NCBI GenBank assembly: GCA_023014485.1
Contig: JAJOZX010008830.1
Location: 1-64,000, forward strand
Origin: Bathynomus jamesi
Taxonomy: Eukaryota; Arthropoda; Malacostraca; Isopoda; Cirolanidae
Length of the DNA: 64,000 bases
Reading direction: 5' to 3'
Of the stretch, positions 10,403 through 22,626 are shown piece after piece; position 1 is the stretch's first letter; each line of letters opens with the position of its first letter. The notes beneath the pieces are model-generated. The model was not told where the DNA came from. It saw only the letters and a list, made by a program, of their open reading frames with translations, and did no database searches. The position numbers and the translations under genes were made by a program.

Positions 10403-12434
10403 GTTATCATAACCTTATAAATTTTATTTTCATGCGAATATATATTTTTTATTATTTAATTTTAAAGAATTAATTTTAATTGGGTATACTAGCTTAATTT
10501 TTATCTTGTTTGAACATTTTATATAGACACCACTGACGCTGGAAATAGCCCACTTCCGAAATGTTTGGGACAACACTGGAATTTCTACACTTCATGGTTG
10601 ACTTTTAATAACAGCCAAAAATTGTACAGATAATTCTCGGACACCCGGTATATATACGTATGTGCAGTGAACCCAAAAGCTCTGATTATTTTTAGTAAAT
10701 ATTGAAAGTGTAGGCTATAAAGCCTTTTCTTTTCTTTTTTTTACATAGGAGTTTGTCAATTCCACTTTTTGTTTCGGTGTGTCGTAAATCACTTTGCCAA
10801 AGGGTCGCTTGAAGTTCATTTGGAAAGATTTCTATCAAATTATGAATAAAAGCGTATGGGGCATATTGCTCTAACTTCGTCAAATTTTGAGTGTTCTTAA
10901 ATGTTTTAAAGGGTATACACTCTGATAATAGTCTACTAATAACAAAACCTGGTGAAGTCAATGACATTGTTATTTCAAGCAAAACATAGAACGAAGAGAA
11001 AATTAATAGATTTTGACTTAAATTCAAATAAAGAAAAATGTTATTGACGTATTGAGCTCAATTTTAAAAAAAAAATTCGTATCAGAATCAATCCTCGAAA
11101 CCATGTATGACACAGCGAAGATTCACAAACGCTGTGTCCCACTGAAAACAATTTTATCCATAACTGGAACATTTAATTATAGTTTAGCAAAGTTCCTGGT
11201 CCCAATTCTGCCCACATTTCACTATTAACGATACTATATAAAACTCCTTTATTTGATAAAGAAATATCTTGAGATTAATTTTTCAGTTATGGATATTTTG
11301 GACGTGACGTTCCTTTTACAAATATTTCCTCGATCGAACCGTTGATATTTGCTTGAATTAACTTTCATTCTTGGTCTGAGATGAGAAACTTTTAAAAATT
11401 GTCTGGAAAAGAAAATTTATTCGTGTCTTAATAAGAATCTAAATAGACAGATTGGCTAGCAATGGGGATCTTCCTTCCCTATAGGTCCCACAATATTCTT
11501 GTTTCCATGAGCCAAAATGACTGAATGAGTGCCTATTTCAGATCACTTCTCTATGGACGTTACATGAATGAGACATCTTTATTATTTACTGTAGATCTAA
11601 CAGTTATGTTCAGCTATTTCTGACTTATTTAAATTCTAAGTACACACCAGTGAAATTTACATAAAAAATAGGAAATAATTACTGTTTTTTTATATTCCTT
11701 GTTGATATCAATATAACATTTAAGGCCAATACACTTTTGGCACGTTACCGAAAACCAATATTTACGTAGTTAAACTCTAAATTTCCCTCTTTCACGTTCT
11801 AAAATCTAAACGGAATTTAATTTCCACCTTTCCTAACAAAGCCTTTTAGATTTGTTTTTCCTCCGCGAGTTTGCGCCTCATATTAAAATCCCTTCGTAAA
11901 GAATTTCAGAACAATGAGTTTCCTCTGAGGGTGATTGACTCGGTTATCGATTTAACATTAAGTAAATTACTTCATCCAAATAAACCAATTTTTGTAAACC
12001 TTTCTAACGGCGTCACCAGATTTTTCTGTACGTAAAAAATATGAGCTTTAAAGTCAGAAACACATTAACTCCTTAAAGAATTCTATCATCCGATATCGTT
12101 GAAAGTAATTATCAAGCCATAAAAAACTGCTAATGGTCTATTTACGTTCGAGGATATACCATCCTAACCTACAGTATTCTTGATCCTCTGTATTATACTC
12201 AGGGACCAAGCATGGGAATAAAAAGGGTAAAGTTTACTGGGGCTCGGACAGCAAAGGGGCCCGGCATGGTCCAATTAAGAAAAGAAAATGTTTTAAACCA
12301 TTTTATGTAACTTTTTTGTCAATGATGTATCTATTAATTATGATGTGATATGGGTGTAATGCATTTATTTCAATAAAAATAGGCATGAATGACCTGTCTG
12401 AAACCAGGGGAGTATATACTGTGCATATGGAATA
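10403..12434. other. About 2 kb with no recognised gene or repeat
   Basis: AT-rich sequence with only short chance frames (for example 10692-11027 minus, no motif). A weak hAT-end-like CAGGGACCAAG lies near 12200. I can assign nothing here. Confidence 0.4.
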
Positions 12435-12436
12435 TA

Positions 12437-12985
12437 CAGGGTGATCCGTTTGGGTATGGATAAAATAAAAACGCTGTGAGAATCTACCGAGAAGTGATAC
12501 AGCGCTCATCTGTTGCACGATGTGGTCATAAAATGTGGGAGTTTGTAATAGGCTATGCCATCCGCTGTCAGACGAACGAGCGCCATCTGCTGTCAGACTT
12601 ATGAGACATATACCAGTTTCGAAGATGGCAGCGAATGCACAACAACTTGCGAAGTTTGAATGTGACAGCAAATGCGCGGTACCACTGCACTTTTGAGTCG
12701 TATTTAGGAGTTTTTCGAACACCATACACACGGCGAAACTCACGCTGTACCGCTGTCACACTCTCAAACTTCGCACGTTGTTGTGCATTCGCCGCCATCA
12801 TCGAAACTGGCATATGTCTCATAAGTCTGACAGCAGATGGCGCTCGTACATCTGGCAGCAGATGGCATAGCCTATTACAAACTTCCACATTTTATGACCA
12901 TACGTGCAACAGATGAGCGCTGTATCACTTCTCGGTAGATTCTCATAAAGTTTTTATTTTATCCATACCCAAACGGATCACCCTG
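12437..12985. mobile_element. Palindromic mariner-derived element (5' end inverted on itself)
   Basis: The termini CAGGGTGATCCGTTTGGGTA and its complement are flanked by TA on both sides (12435-12436 and 12986-12987), as in mariner. The two arms, about 240 bp each, are inverted copies of one mariner end. They include the start of its transposase, read on the minus strand as MAANAQQRAKFESVTAVQRE then FRRVYG. An unpaired spacer of about 80 bp holds further transposase sequence. No catalytic part is present. Confidence 0.85.
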
Positions 12986-12987
12986 TA

Positions 12988-13417
12988 GTATATTGGTAAA
13001 ACAACAAGACATTTTAAAACACACACTTAAACATTTGGGCAAATGCGTTTGCACAAATCCCCCATACAACAAATCACCCAACCCCAACATATGTAATCAT
13101 AGCCATGACCACAGCCATCCAATCTACCGGTCTGATTTCATAGCGATATAGATACGATAATTATATAGCCTTTGTGTTTATAATTGGTAACAAAAATTAA
13201 CAGTGATAAATCTTCATAAACTTAATTTGTTTTTAACATTTTTAATAATTTTTTAATCATTCACTATTTTAGATTTCAAATTAACTCAAAGTTTTGTCAT
13301 TTGATTCTGACACATTTTAGTTGGTTGTCAACGGTGGTATACACAAATAAAGAATCAAGAAGTTCATCTTTCATCTTTTATTTCTTTTCATCATATATAT
13401 ATATATATATATATATG
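12988..13417. other. No gene seen; ends in (AT)n
   Basis: AT-rich sequence without a recognised feature. A (TA)n run at 13393-13416 abuts the transposon that follows. Confidence 0.45.
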
Positions 13418-13440
13418 TGTTACAGTCAAAGTGTGTAACC

Positions 13441-13551
13441 AGCCATTTCGCGTAATGGCTGTTTCACTTGGTCATTTCACGAAATGACTAAAATCTTCAG
13501 CCATTACGCGAAATGGCTGAAATTCCACCTTGGTTATTTCGTGAAATGGCT
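13441..13551. repeat. Left array of 18-20-bp palindromes
   Basis: Four hairpin-forming units are seen: agccatttcgcgtaatggct (13441-13460), gtcatttcacgaaatgac (13471-13488), agccattacgcgaaatggct (13499-13518) and a diverged fourth (13532-13551). The first and third are exact reverse complements of each other. The likely role, by analogy with subterminal repeats of other DNA transposons, is transposase binding; this is inference. Confidence 0.85.
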
Positions 13552-13885
13552 AAAATGACTTTTGTCATGAATTCATAGAAATAACAAACATCACAATAAA
13601 ATTGGAAACCTTTATTTAACTAACTAAATCTACTAAAACATATACACATCCACAGGTCTGTTCACATAAGTGAGAAACACTCTTCAAATACACATTTGAA
13701 CACATTTGCATGACTCCAGATTTGAAAAAATTTACTGGAGCACAGCTCTGAATTTACTTTTTTTCCCCTTACACCACTAGATAGGTTAATGATAGTAAAC
13801 TCTTGAATTGACGACATACCAATTACAAATTGTTTTAGCTAAACATAATAATACAATAATGTACAGTTTATAACTCACCTTAAGT

Positions 13886-16438
13886 TTATTTATTCATTGC
13901 AGCAGCAACAGTGGACGATGTTAGACCTTGCATGTAGGCATTTGTTGTGAATTTACCGCCATGTATGCTTGGCCACTGATCAATGGCTTTCTGTGTGATC
14001 ATTACAGCAGATCTAGTGCCTGGAGCTGGACCCTCCTTCACAATTCTGCACAGCTTAGTCAAATGAGATGGCTTAATGGATCCTTTGTGTTCAACAATGT
14101 AACCAAGAATGGAGAATGTCCCTTCAGCTGGTGCTTCACTCCAGGCAGTTGATCCATCTTTATCAAAATGCTTTAATCTCTCTGTGATTCCTTTCCACAG
14201 CTGTTCTATATATTCTGTCAGCCAATTTATCACTGAGTCTTTTGTAAAACTACTTTCAGATCTGGTTCTGGATGGTCTAGCAACTTCAGCAACCTGGTAG
14301 TAATCAGAACGTTTCTTGATGTATTTGTAAACTTCATTTAGGATGTAATCCTCAGCTGTTAGTTCCTTTTGCTGCCCTGTGGTATCGTGCTTAAATTCAG
14401 AAACTACATCATTTGCATTTCCTCCATTAGCTAATTTGGAAATTGTTTCCATCACTCTTAACATAACAGTTTTCCCTCCTTCTTTATAAAATATATTTTC
14501 TACAAATTCTGCACTAACTGTGGTTTTTTGAGCTACTTGCAACATAATCTTTGTTACATAGGAAATCAATACATAGAACTTGGCACTAATTTCTTTCTCT
14601 TGTGGATGATCAAAAAACACACAATTTTCCACAAATCTGTCAAATTGATCAAATTCGTAATTAACCATGCGAGTATCAGATTTGAGTTTTGGTCTCTTAA
14701 AACCAATGATATTGTCAAGAACCATATTGGTATAGTCAAGGCCTGATCTCAGATTTGAAGAGTGATTCTGAATAAAGTCTAAAAGCTCACTTAGTTTACA
14801 AATTTTCTTCAATGCATCAACGTGGGCTCTGTTCACAAGATGCATTAAGTTCCATCGAAATTTGAAATTTTCTCCAAACAACTTTTTCATTTCGTTTTTA
14901 AATGGCTCGTTGTCCTTACAAAAAGCCCCATCTCCAACCATTCCAGATACCTTGGATTTAATTGCTTCTTCAGATAGTTTCAAGTGATTAGGAGACTTCA
15001 ACACATCAAAAATTTCATTGGCCAAATAAACTCCTGATTTGCTGCGTACTAAATTTATCCCAGCAAGTTTTACAGTCTTATCTTCTTCACTCATAACTAA
15101 TACAACTAGCATGCTTAATCCCAAAATTGTTCCAATGTCAGCTGTTATTGTTACTGAAGTTTGTTCTAAGAACCACTTTACAGTTTGTTCTTTAAGTTTT
15201 ATCTAATAGCTCACAAATTGTCTCGCACGCATGTGTGCTATGATTCAAATTTCCAACCTCACAACCTGACCTATGTAATACAGCTAGAAGTACTGGATAT
15301 AGAGCCCATGCAGTGTTTGTTTTCATTATGTAGTATAAGATGTTGCCACATAAGTCTTCTATGCGTTTAGTAGTGTTCCGAGAAGATGTTTTCATCACTT
15401 CATAAACAGCAGCTCTTTGATGATGCTGAAGTTTAATTAAATGTCTCTTCAGGTGGGTTTTCAGATTTCTAAACCATCTCTCTTGATTTTCTCCTTGTTT
15501 GCATACATAGGTTAAATCTTTAACATTGAAGTAACCTTTTATGTTAGAATGTTTGTCTGAAGCACATGCTTTGGGGTCTGTGCAAGCTATGCAATATAAT
15601 GTAAACATTTTATCATCAGAAGCATCATCAATATCTTCTTGATTATCATCATCTTCATCCTCAACAGCTATATCTACATCAGGCATATTAGTGTCACTAT
15701 TTGCAATGTTTTCCATTATATCACTTGGTACTGAAAATGAATCATCAGCATGCCCTAGATCCTTCTTTTCCACCAATTTGAATGTAGATTTGATCAAATC
15801 ATTGTTCAGGATTTCTTGTATTGATTTACACTTGCTTAAATGGGCTATGGAAATGTCAAATTTGTTGCTTTTTGCTTTATTAGATTTGGATGCAACACTT
15901 GAACTTGAAGGCATATTTTGACTCTTCTCTTTATTAACCACAACAGCTTGGTGAGTTTCTTTTGTTAGGCGCAAAATTGCATTCAATGTCTTCTGGATTT
16001 GGGAATTTTCAAATTCCTCTAAAGCAGTTTTGTTAGTCTGATGCGCAGATTCCTCACTTACCTTTTGTTTCTTAGGTGGAGGAGAAGCACTTTCTTCAGT
16101 CTGTGAAACATCTAGTGAAAAAGTTTCATTTTCTAGATTAGCAGTTGATGAAGTTGGTTCATTTTTCTGAGGTCTAGCACTAGCACATTTTGTGAACAAA
16201 CTAAATGACTGCTTTGCCGTATCTCTTTGCTGCACTTCATCCTGGTATTTCTTTACTGCAATATCTAAGCTGTGGGCCCAAACTCTGGGACCTCTTGTAT
16301 TGTAACAAATATTTTTTTTGGAATTAAAATGTTCCCCAAGTTTTGCTTCTTTGAATATTTGTTCTTGCATTGACCACAAAAGTAACCCCTTTTAACACCC
16401 TCACTTTTCTCTCCAACTTCATCAATATTAGGATCCAT
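13886..16438 (-). pseudogene. Transposase of the 13.4-17.5 kb element, hAT-like fold, two frameshifts
   Basis: The start is taken at 16438 (MDPNIDEVGEK), which precedes a CxxC (YFCGQCKNKYSKK). A frameshift near 16345 leads to the body from about 16350 to 15192, with acidic spacers and a CIAC...HLKRHLIKLQH zinc-finger-like region. A one-base shift near 15185 (after LLDKT) joins the next part (KEQTVKWFLEQTSVTITADI) running to 13886. Possible RNase-H-like residues are D in TADIGT, D in VGDGAF with RWNLMHLVNRAH, and E in WSEAPAEGTFSILGYIVEH. The last block has the layout of the hAT C-terminal dimerisation motif. About 851 codons without introns, so a transposon gene. I do not recognise the family, and hAT relationship is only suggested by pattern. 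Confidence 0.75.
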
Positions 16439-16479
16439 TATTGATTATTGACTACCTGAAAAAATACAAAATAAGTAAA

Positions 16480-16635
16480 AGTTAGTAAATATAGTATGGT
16501 AAAAGTGAGTAAAAGTAAGTAAATATAGTACAATGAAAGTAAGTAAAAGTAAGTGCTTTAAACTTAGTAAAAGTAAGGAAGAGTAAGTAAAAGTAGGTAA
16601 GTTAAAGTAAGTAAAAGTAAGTTTAAACTTAACTA
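16480..16635. repeat. Imperfect (AAGT)n repeat
   Basis: Runs of AAGTAAGTAAAAGTA-type units lie just upstream of the transposase start. It is a degenerate tetranucleotide satellite, and the minus-strand frame through it is spurious. Confidence 0.75.
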
Positions 16636-17085
16636 AACTTTTCAATTCTAGAGTCATGGTGGATTACTTAAAACCGCACAAGTAATTATCTGGCCAATTT
16701 ATCAAACCTGGCCGAGATCAATGGAACATAGTCCAATCCTGATAATTTTATATTAAAAAAATATACGTTTTAATAAAATTTTAATTATCAAAACATTGAA
16801 GTTTAAAAAAAAATAAAAATAATTGTTAAATATGGAATTACCAACTAAACTTAAAATAACTAAATTTGTAATTTAAAAAAATTGTTTGTACAAGAACGTA
16901 TACGCAAAAAAATTGCATAACGTCTAGCGGATGAACAAAACCCAAACCCAAATTTACTTTTTCTCATGGTCAAATTTACTGGAGCAATGCTCCCAAGATC
17001 CCAGGAATCTGGAGTCATGCACATTTGAACATTTGAACACATTTGAATTTGAATTTTCAATATGAGGTTTTCAAATACGAACCGG

Positions 17086-17240
17086 GCCTTCAACGTTATT
17101 CCGATGTCCGCCATTGAAGGCCCTGGCCTTCAACGTTATTCCGATGTCCGCCATTGAAGGCCCGGCCTTCAACGTTATTCCGATGTCCGCCATTGAAGGC
17201 CCGGGCCTTCAATGTTATTCCGATGTCCGCCATTGAAGGC
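17086..17240. repeat. Four tandem 38-bp self-complementary units
   Basis: The unit opens GGCCTTCAACGTTATTCCGA, continues TGTCCGCCATTGAAGGCC and is repeated four times. Each unit has 9-bp inverted ends (GGCCTTCAA/TTGAAGGCC), so each can form its own hairpin. The array lies between transposase and right terminus. Confidence 0.85.
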
Positions 17241-17367
17241 CCGGTTAGGTCAACTGTATGCCCTTGACAATTGGTTAGGTTAACTCGTGTAATTTTTGTT
17301 AAAACTAACGAAAATAACACAACTTAACCTAACCAATTGTGAAGGGCATACAGTTGACCTAACTGGG
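17238..17367. repeat. TTAGG-containing foldback, copy 1
   Basis: The left arm GGTTAGGTCAACTGTATGCC continues through ttggttaggttaa to a centre at gttaaaactaac, then the arm returns inverted. The same palindrome recurs at 20991, 47620, 49830, 50940, 51535, 60890, 61098, 62000, 62720 and 63310. Here it is nested in the 4.1-kb transposon. Confidence 0.88.
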
Positions 17368-17404
17368 CAAATGATCTTGTACGAAATGACGAAGGTGGAA
17401 TTTC

Positions 17405-17480
17405 AGCCATTTCGCGTAATGGCTGAAGGTTTTAGTCATTTCGCGAAATGACAAAGTTTCAGCCATTACGCGAAATGGCT
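17405..17480. repeat. Right array of 18-20-bp palindromes
   Basis: Units at 17405-17424, 17435-17452 and 17461-17480 mirror the left array in inverted order. Together with 13441-13551 they make up most of the terminal inverted repeat. Confidence 0.85.
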
Positions 17481-17503
17481 GGTTACACACTTTGACTGTA
17501 ACA

Positions 17504-20500
17504 TATATATATATATATATATATATAAAATCACTGTTGAAAACAACCTTAATTGCAATTTAAGGTATAAAAGTGATCCAAAAAAATATAACCCCTATCC
17601 CAGTCATTTGCATTTATAAGTGGGTACACTTTTTGAGCCACTCTGTGTACGTACTGTATGTATGTATGTATAAAAACGGTGAAAAAAAAAACTATAAAAC
17701 TATAATATAAACTATAATATAAACTTTAAACTATTTAAATTTAAGCGAATACACTGGGGATGGGTCATAACTTTATGGGAACGTTGATGCATCTAGTCAG
17801 ACCCACAAACTTAATTGAGACTTGAACTAAGAACAGAAAGCGGACTTATGTCAATTTTATTGGAGAGGGACCAGCATAACAATTTAAACATGAGATCCGT
17901 TGCGTAAATGAATGAAGGAGAAATTAAAGAGGATGCAAATTCCTGGCAGTGTTACATACACACGTTGAACCCTTGTCCAAACATTCAGAGTAGTGTATAA
18001 TCCAGTTTATAGTAGCCAAATTTCATGTTAAAATTATTTGGGTTAAAATTTAGTCATAATTCAGTCCATATCCTTATGTCCAAATTTGAGGTTTTTAAAA
18101 TGAGCTCAGCTTTCTGTGTATCATAACTCATAAGTTCATAACCTATAATGTGCAATAATGGTAAACAGGGGACACAACATGCACTCTGGTTTTGTCTTAC
18201 CTTGTGAAGATAACTTAGATAACTGTATTCATAGATTCATAGAGAATATTATTTTCTTGAGAAACTATCCTTTTCATATATAGATATAGATAGATAGATA
18301 GATAGATAGATAGATGGATAAATAGAAACATTGGGAAATATAAAGTGTATTGCCGTTTTGATTAATCTGTATAGGTAAACATTCAACCATCCTGGTTTCC
18401 TATAAACCTTAAACGAGGGTCTATGATTAACGTCTTTACTTCAACACCAATACCGGAATAGCATCTATTTCTCTCTCTAAAAGTGTTGGAGGAGGAACAT
18501 AAAGAATAAAAGTTTTCAAGGAACTCTCTTAACATTTTAAAGTAAAAATATTATTTATGTCCCAGCAAATAAAATTAAAATCCATAATTTAAAGAGGGGG
18601 ATCTAATTTTAAAAATTACGTTAATAAATTCTAAATACGAACGAGGAGAGACTACACACATTTAGGTTATATTTATGTCTGCAGAGACATAAAACTAATT
18701 ATAAAAACATAAATTTTATTAAGTGTATAATGCTACAAATTAATAACAATAATAATAATAATAATAATAATAGTTAATGTTACTAAGCGCATAATGCTAA
18801 TAATTATAATATCATTACTGAAGCGAAATGGCATTTTTAATAAGTATCACCTTCAAATACTTCGAGAGGTTCTTTATGATTGAAACACTCCTCCAGCTTT
18901 CCTTATGACCAAATATCGCCTTCAACAACATCAATTGAGGCACAAATTGAATTTGTGAGCAAACAATTTTCACATACGGAACATAAACACGAGCAGTATA
19001 CATACAGAATCCTTTCAAAGTAAAGGGCACTCAGGAAACTTGTGGAACAGGCGATATTACGTTCAAGTCCTACCTGAGTTTATGTTACAGAAAATAAAAA
19101 TTTGATATTCGTTGAAGAATTTGTAGTTCACGAAAGATATTTCGTACAGTTGGTGTTCGTGATTTAACACTATTTTCCCACTGGTCGCGTAAATAAAATG
19201 GGTTACAGTGGATGTATGATTTGGCGAAAACTGCCCTTAATTAACCACCCTTGTGAAATGAAGTTTAACACGGGCCAAGCGAGTGATACCCAGACCTATA
19301 GCATTTTGGAGGTTAGTTCTCTTCTTGGACGACTCTCAGTTTAATCAAATTTTGTCAAATAGGAGCACATAGGTGTGGAGAGTGACTCAAATATATGAGA
19401 ATGCTGTTTGCAGCCCACAGTTCAAACACGACATTTTTAATGTAATGGCATATGAACAGCAGTTTGGAAGTTGTAAATATACCTCCATTTTTGAGAACCT
19501 CTTCCCCGCAAATGTTTGGAATGGTTCTTTTGTCGTTCATGTGTCACGCCTCCAAAAGAACCACTCAGTCAAAGAGACAAAATTAAAGGCCAACATTCCT
19601 TCCTGGGTATTTGGAAGTCTTGACATTAACTCCAATTCACTCTAAACTTTGACAAATTTTGACCATTCCATGCTATAAAAATGAATTACTTTTATAGCAT
19701 AAATAACTAAGGTTCTACTTATTTTCTCTAAATCTTAACTGTGCGCATGTTATTGCTTCCATTACAAGTAACCTCATTTTATACCGAGTTTTTTCAATAA
19801 ATCATCTTTTCAATTTTCCGTCTTACAAAGTGCGGTTATTGCACTAAACAACACAGCCACACACCTACACACCTACACCCCAGAAGGGTTGGATACTCCT
19901 GATCTAGGTCATAGCATATGCTGAAAGTCTACACTATTGTTTTGAATGGACAGATGCACACAACAACGTATGTTCGTGCTCACAAGCTTTAGAGTCTCTT
20001 CTCTTATGCTCACGATGCTCGTACGAGTCCATTAATGTTCTTTTTAACCGCATTCAGGTAGTTCAGGTTATTTGTTTAAATTCTCCTTAAGAGGAGAAAT
20101 AGAGCAGTAACAAGTCTGGGTATCGAGGAAGCCACAGATCGGTCGCTAAAAAATTTCAACAACATTTCATTGTCATTGTGACCATGGGTATTGTCTTATT
20201 GGAACCAAGCCTCCTTTTCATTAATCTCAAGCTGAGTTATTAACTGCTAGATTGTCTTAACGTTTATTATCTCGTTAAAGAAAAGAGGTTCAATGATCCT
20301 TCGTCGTCATTGCTATTTGAACAATATCATTTCCAAGAATTTTGATGCCGACCATATCTTCATTATTTGCTAAAAATGAAAGAAATATCAGTGTTGAAAT
20401 ATTTTGCATATCCGAAAGAGGAATGTTGAAGCTTTAACATAAGACCTAAGCCGATTACAGTAAGCCTGTAATATTGAAGAAATTATAAATTATTTAAAAC

Positions 20501-20830
20501 GTGTATCACCTTTGAAACATCGACCCCTGTATAATGGCTTCATTAATCATATCACCATTTTATATATATATATATATATCTCTTAATGAACAATAAAAAA
20601 GTCAGCGACCTCCTTTATACTTTTGAAATGTTAATAAAAGGATTATTTGTTTTAATCTGGTATGTGTAAGTTTTTCCATACATGTTTCATAACCTCTGAG
20701 TTTTCCCCCACAATTCTAATCCCATCACTAAGATAAATGACTGTCATTAGTCAATATACGACATCGTAGATCCTATTGCGTTTTTAATTTTATCTCGTTT
20801 ATGAAGGTGGTGAGCCTGATATATATATAT

Positions 20831-20860
<30 letters not shown>
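17504..20860. other. 3.3 kb without recognised gene; microsatellites
   Basis: (TA)n at 17503-17526, a mariner-terminus-like gtgggtacactttttgagcc at about 17620, (GATA)n at 18280-18315, (AAT)n at 18748-18770 and (TA)n at 20560-20580. Two opposed frames at 19355-19645 show no motif I recognise. A hAT-end-like sequence (ggttggatactcctgatcta) stands at 19888. Confidence 0.45.
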
Positions 20861-20861
<1 letters not shown>

Positions 20862-20862
20862 C

Positions 20863-21322
20863 TAGCGGAGCGGCCGGGCGTTGCCCGGGTGGAAGTTGAA
20901 CGCTTGCGGAGAATCCGCAACTTCGTGGGGGTAGCAAAAATATTTAAGCAACTTTAGAATGAGACGTGAATGTAAACATTAATCAACTGGTTAGGTTAAT
21001 TGAATGCCAGGTTAGGTCAACTGAGTGCTCGGTTAGGTCAACTTGAATGCCCGGTTAGGTTAATTGTACGTTCTTCACGATTGGTTAGGTTAAGTCGTGA
21101 TTTTTTCGTTAGTTTTAACGAAAATATCACGACTTAACCTAACCAATCGTCAAGGGCGTACAGTTGACCAAACCGGGCATTCAATTAACCTAACCGGGCA
21201 TTCAATAATTTTCCCGTAGGTTTCGATTAATTTTCAACAACTTTTACCTAATACTTTTTTCTCTCGAGTAGTAGTTTCCATGTTTTAGGATGACACAGGC
21301 AGACAGACAGACAGACAGACGG
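20863..21322. mobile_element. CTAGC...CAGACAGA repeat, copy A
   Basis: It starts ctagcggagcggccgggcgt, with a GC-rich hairpin (GGCCGGGCGTTGCCCGGG), and ends in (CAGA)n at 21297-21319, between two (TA)n runs. Related repeats start at 44577, 51987 and 60708. Copy 51987-52459 has a 10-bp target duplication. It carries a nested foldback at 20991-21215. Class uncertain: Helitron-like or retroposon. Confidence 0.6.
20991..21215. repeat. TTAGG-containing foldback, copy 2, with extra arm repeats
   Basis: The central palindrome is flanked on the left by three successive GGTTAGGTCAACT-type units with GAATGCC/GAGTGCTC spacers, and on the right by two GGGCATTCAA units. Arm units have therefore been gained or lost unequally. 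Confidence 0.85.
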
Positions 21323-21332
21323 CATATATATA

Positions 21333-21525
21333 TATATATGCACTAAAATCACAGAATAACACGTGATCTTATTAATAAGCAAAAACCACAGGGAAAAGGA
21401 AACACGAAGTCCGAGCGCTTTCGTGATATATTCACATTATCAAGGAGAAACAGAAAATAATGTGAATATATCACGAAAGCGCTCGGACTTCGTGTTTCCT
21501 TTTCCCTGTGGTTGTTTGCTTATAT
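21333..21525. repeat. Palindrome related to Penelope terminal repeats
   Basis: Two inverted copies of a sequence ending cgaaagcgctcggacttcgt, gtttccttttccctgtggtt face each other across an aggagaaac spacer. The wording parallels the flank of the Penelope element at 26945-27000 (cgaaagcgcttgag, gtttcctttccttcgtggtt). It appears to be a head-to-head pair of terminal repeats from a second Penelope-like family. No coding part is present. Confidence 0.7.
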
Positions 21526-21529
21526 ATAT

Positions 21530-21544
<15 letters not shown>

Positions 21545-21561
<17 letters not shown>

Positions 21562-22575
21562 GGGGATTTTAAAAATTCGAATTTTTGTCGAATTAAACAA
21601 AAATTTAAATTTTGTTCGCTGAATCGTAGATGCATCGCATGAAAAGCACGCGCTATAGCTCCGCTCATTTTATGATGTGTCTGTGATAGAGCTCCGTCCA
21701 TTTTATGACGTGTCTATGATGTCACTAGCTTTCAACCAATCTGGAATACAAAGGCCTCCAGCGGCCTCAGATAACCTCAGAGGCCGACGCTACATAGCCT
21801 ATGTTCTTCCCCGGCTTCAGTTACCCCTATCTCCCAAGTCTCATCCAAATCTGGCCAGTGGTTTGGCCGGCCATAAGTAACAGAGTTCTTTGATCGTCAC
21901 AAATATTAGTAAGATATATATATATATATATATATACAGTATATCATAATTTATGTTGTCCTTAAATTCCTTCAATATGTACCCAAATGAAAAATTCACG
22001 GTTGACTTCTCCGATTTTGCGCAGACATTGATGATCATTATTAATAATATAGGCTCCAAGTGACATATTTAGTTAGCGAAGATCCACTAACTAAACATGC
22101 GAGGATTAAGAATTAAAACTCGGGATAACACTAAAAAATAGTCATAATTTATTATAACAATTAGTTATAATCGCATTTAAAGGCCATTCACGTATATCAT
22201 TACGAAAAATAGATTATTACGATAAGAGGTTTGAAAAAATTTGGCTTTTGTTTTTCTAAATTACGAGATGATGAGGTGAATGTCATTTTGTTTCGTAAGG
22301 ACATTCATTCGGACGTTATTAAATATTGCTGCAACATTATTGATTTAGCACTTTCCAACAACGACGAGTTTAAAGAGCAAGAAACGATAACAAAAAAAAA
22401 ATTAATTTATAATTTAAAGTGAAATCTAAATTTTGTGGGTTTTACATTTTTCATCGTTAGCGGCGCCCGCACTTGTCAGAAATTGGTGATAGTCACGTAT
22501 CAAACAGGAATTTTTTATTTTTGCTTTATTTTATATGAATTTTTCAAATATATGCATTTATTTTACTTTAAATAT
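21545..22575. other. No recognised gene
   Basis: (TA)n lies at 21915-21940. Small frames at 21677-21880 and 22231-22422 show no known motif. Confidence 0.4.
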
Positions 22576-22576
22576 G

Positions 22577-22579
22577 TGT

Positions 22580-22624
<45 letters not shown>
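22577..22624. repeat. (GT)n microsatellite
   Basis: About 24 uninterrupted GT units. Confidence 0.95.

Positions 22625-22626
<2 letters not shown>

Larger units (their letters stand above)
13418..17503 (-). mobile_element. 4.1-kb DNA transposon with palindromic subterminal arrays, family unrecognised
   Basis: Inverted termini TGTTACAGTCAAAGTGTGTA at 13418 and the complement ending at 17503 extend inward for about 130 bp with roughly 90% identity. Both ends lie against (TA)n, so the target duplication is unclear. Inside is one long minus-strand transposase gene (13886-16438), intronless. Between the gene and the right end are a 38-bp tandem array (17086-17240) and a nested foldback (17238-17367). 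Confidence 0.88.

Noticed and set aside
13441..13551. CRISPR-like spaced palindromic repeats
   Set aside because: They are mirrored at the other transposon end and form part of its terminal inverted repeat.
16445..16657. Minus-strand 70-codon frame rich in LTF/YLLTF
   Set aside because: Made by the AAGT repeat; not a membrane protein.
19355..19645. Possible host exon or zinc-finger transposase fragment
   Set aside because: Opposed frames of similar length, no recognised motif and no splice context I can support.
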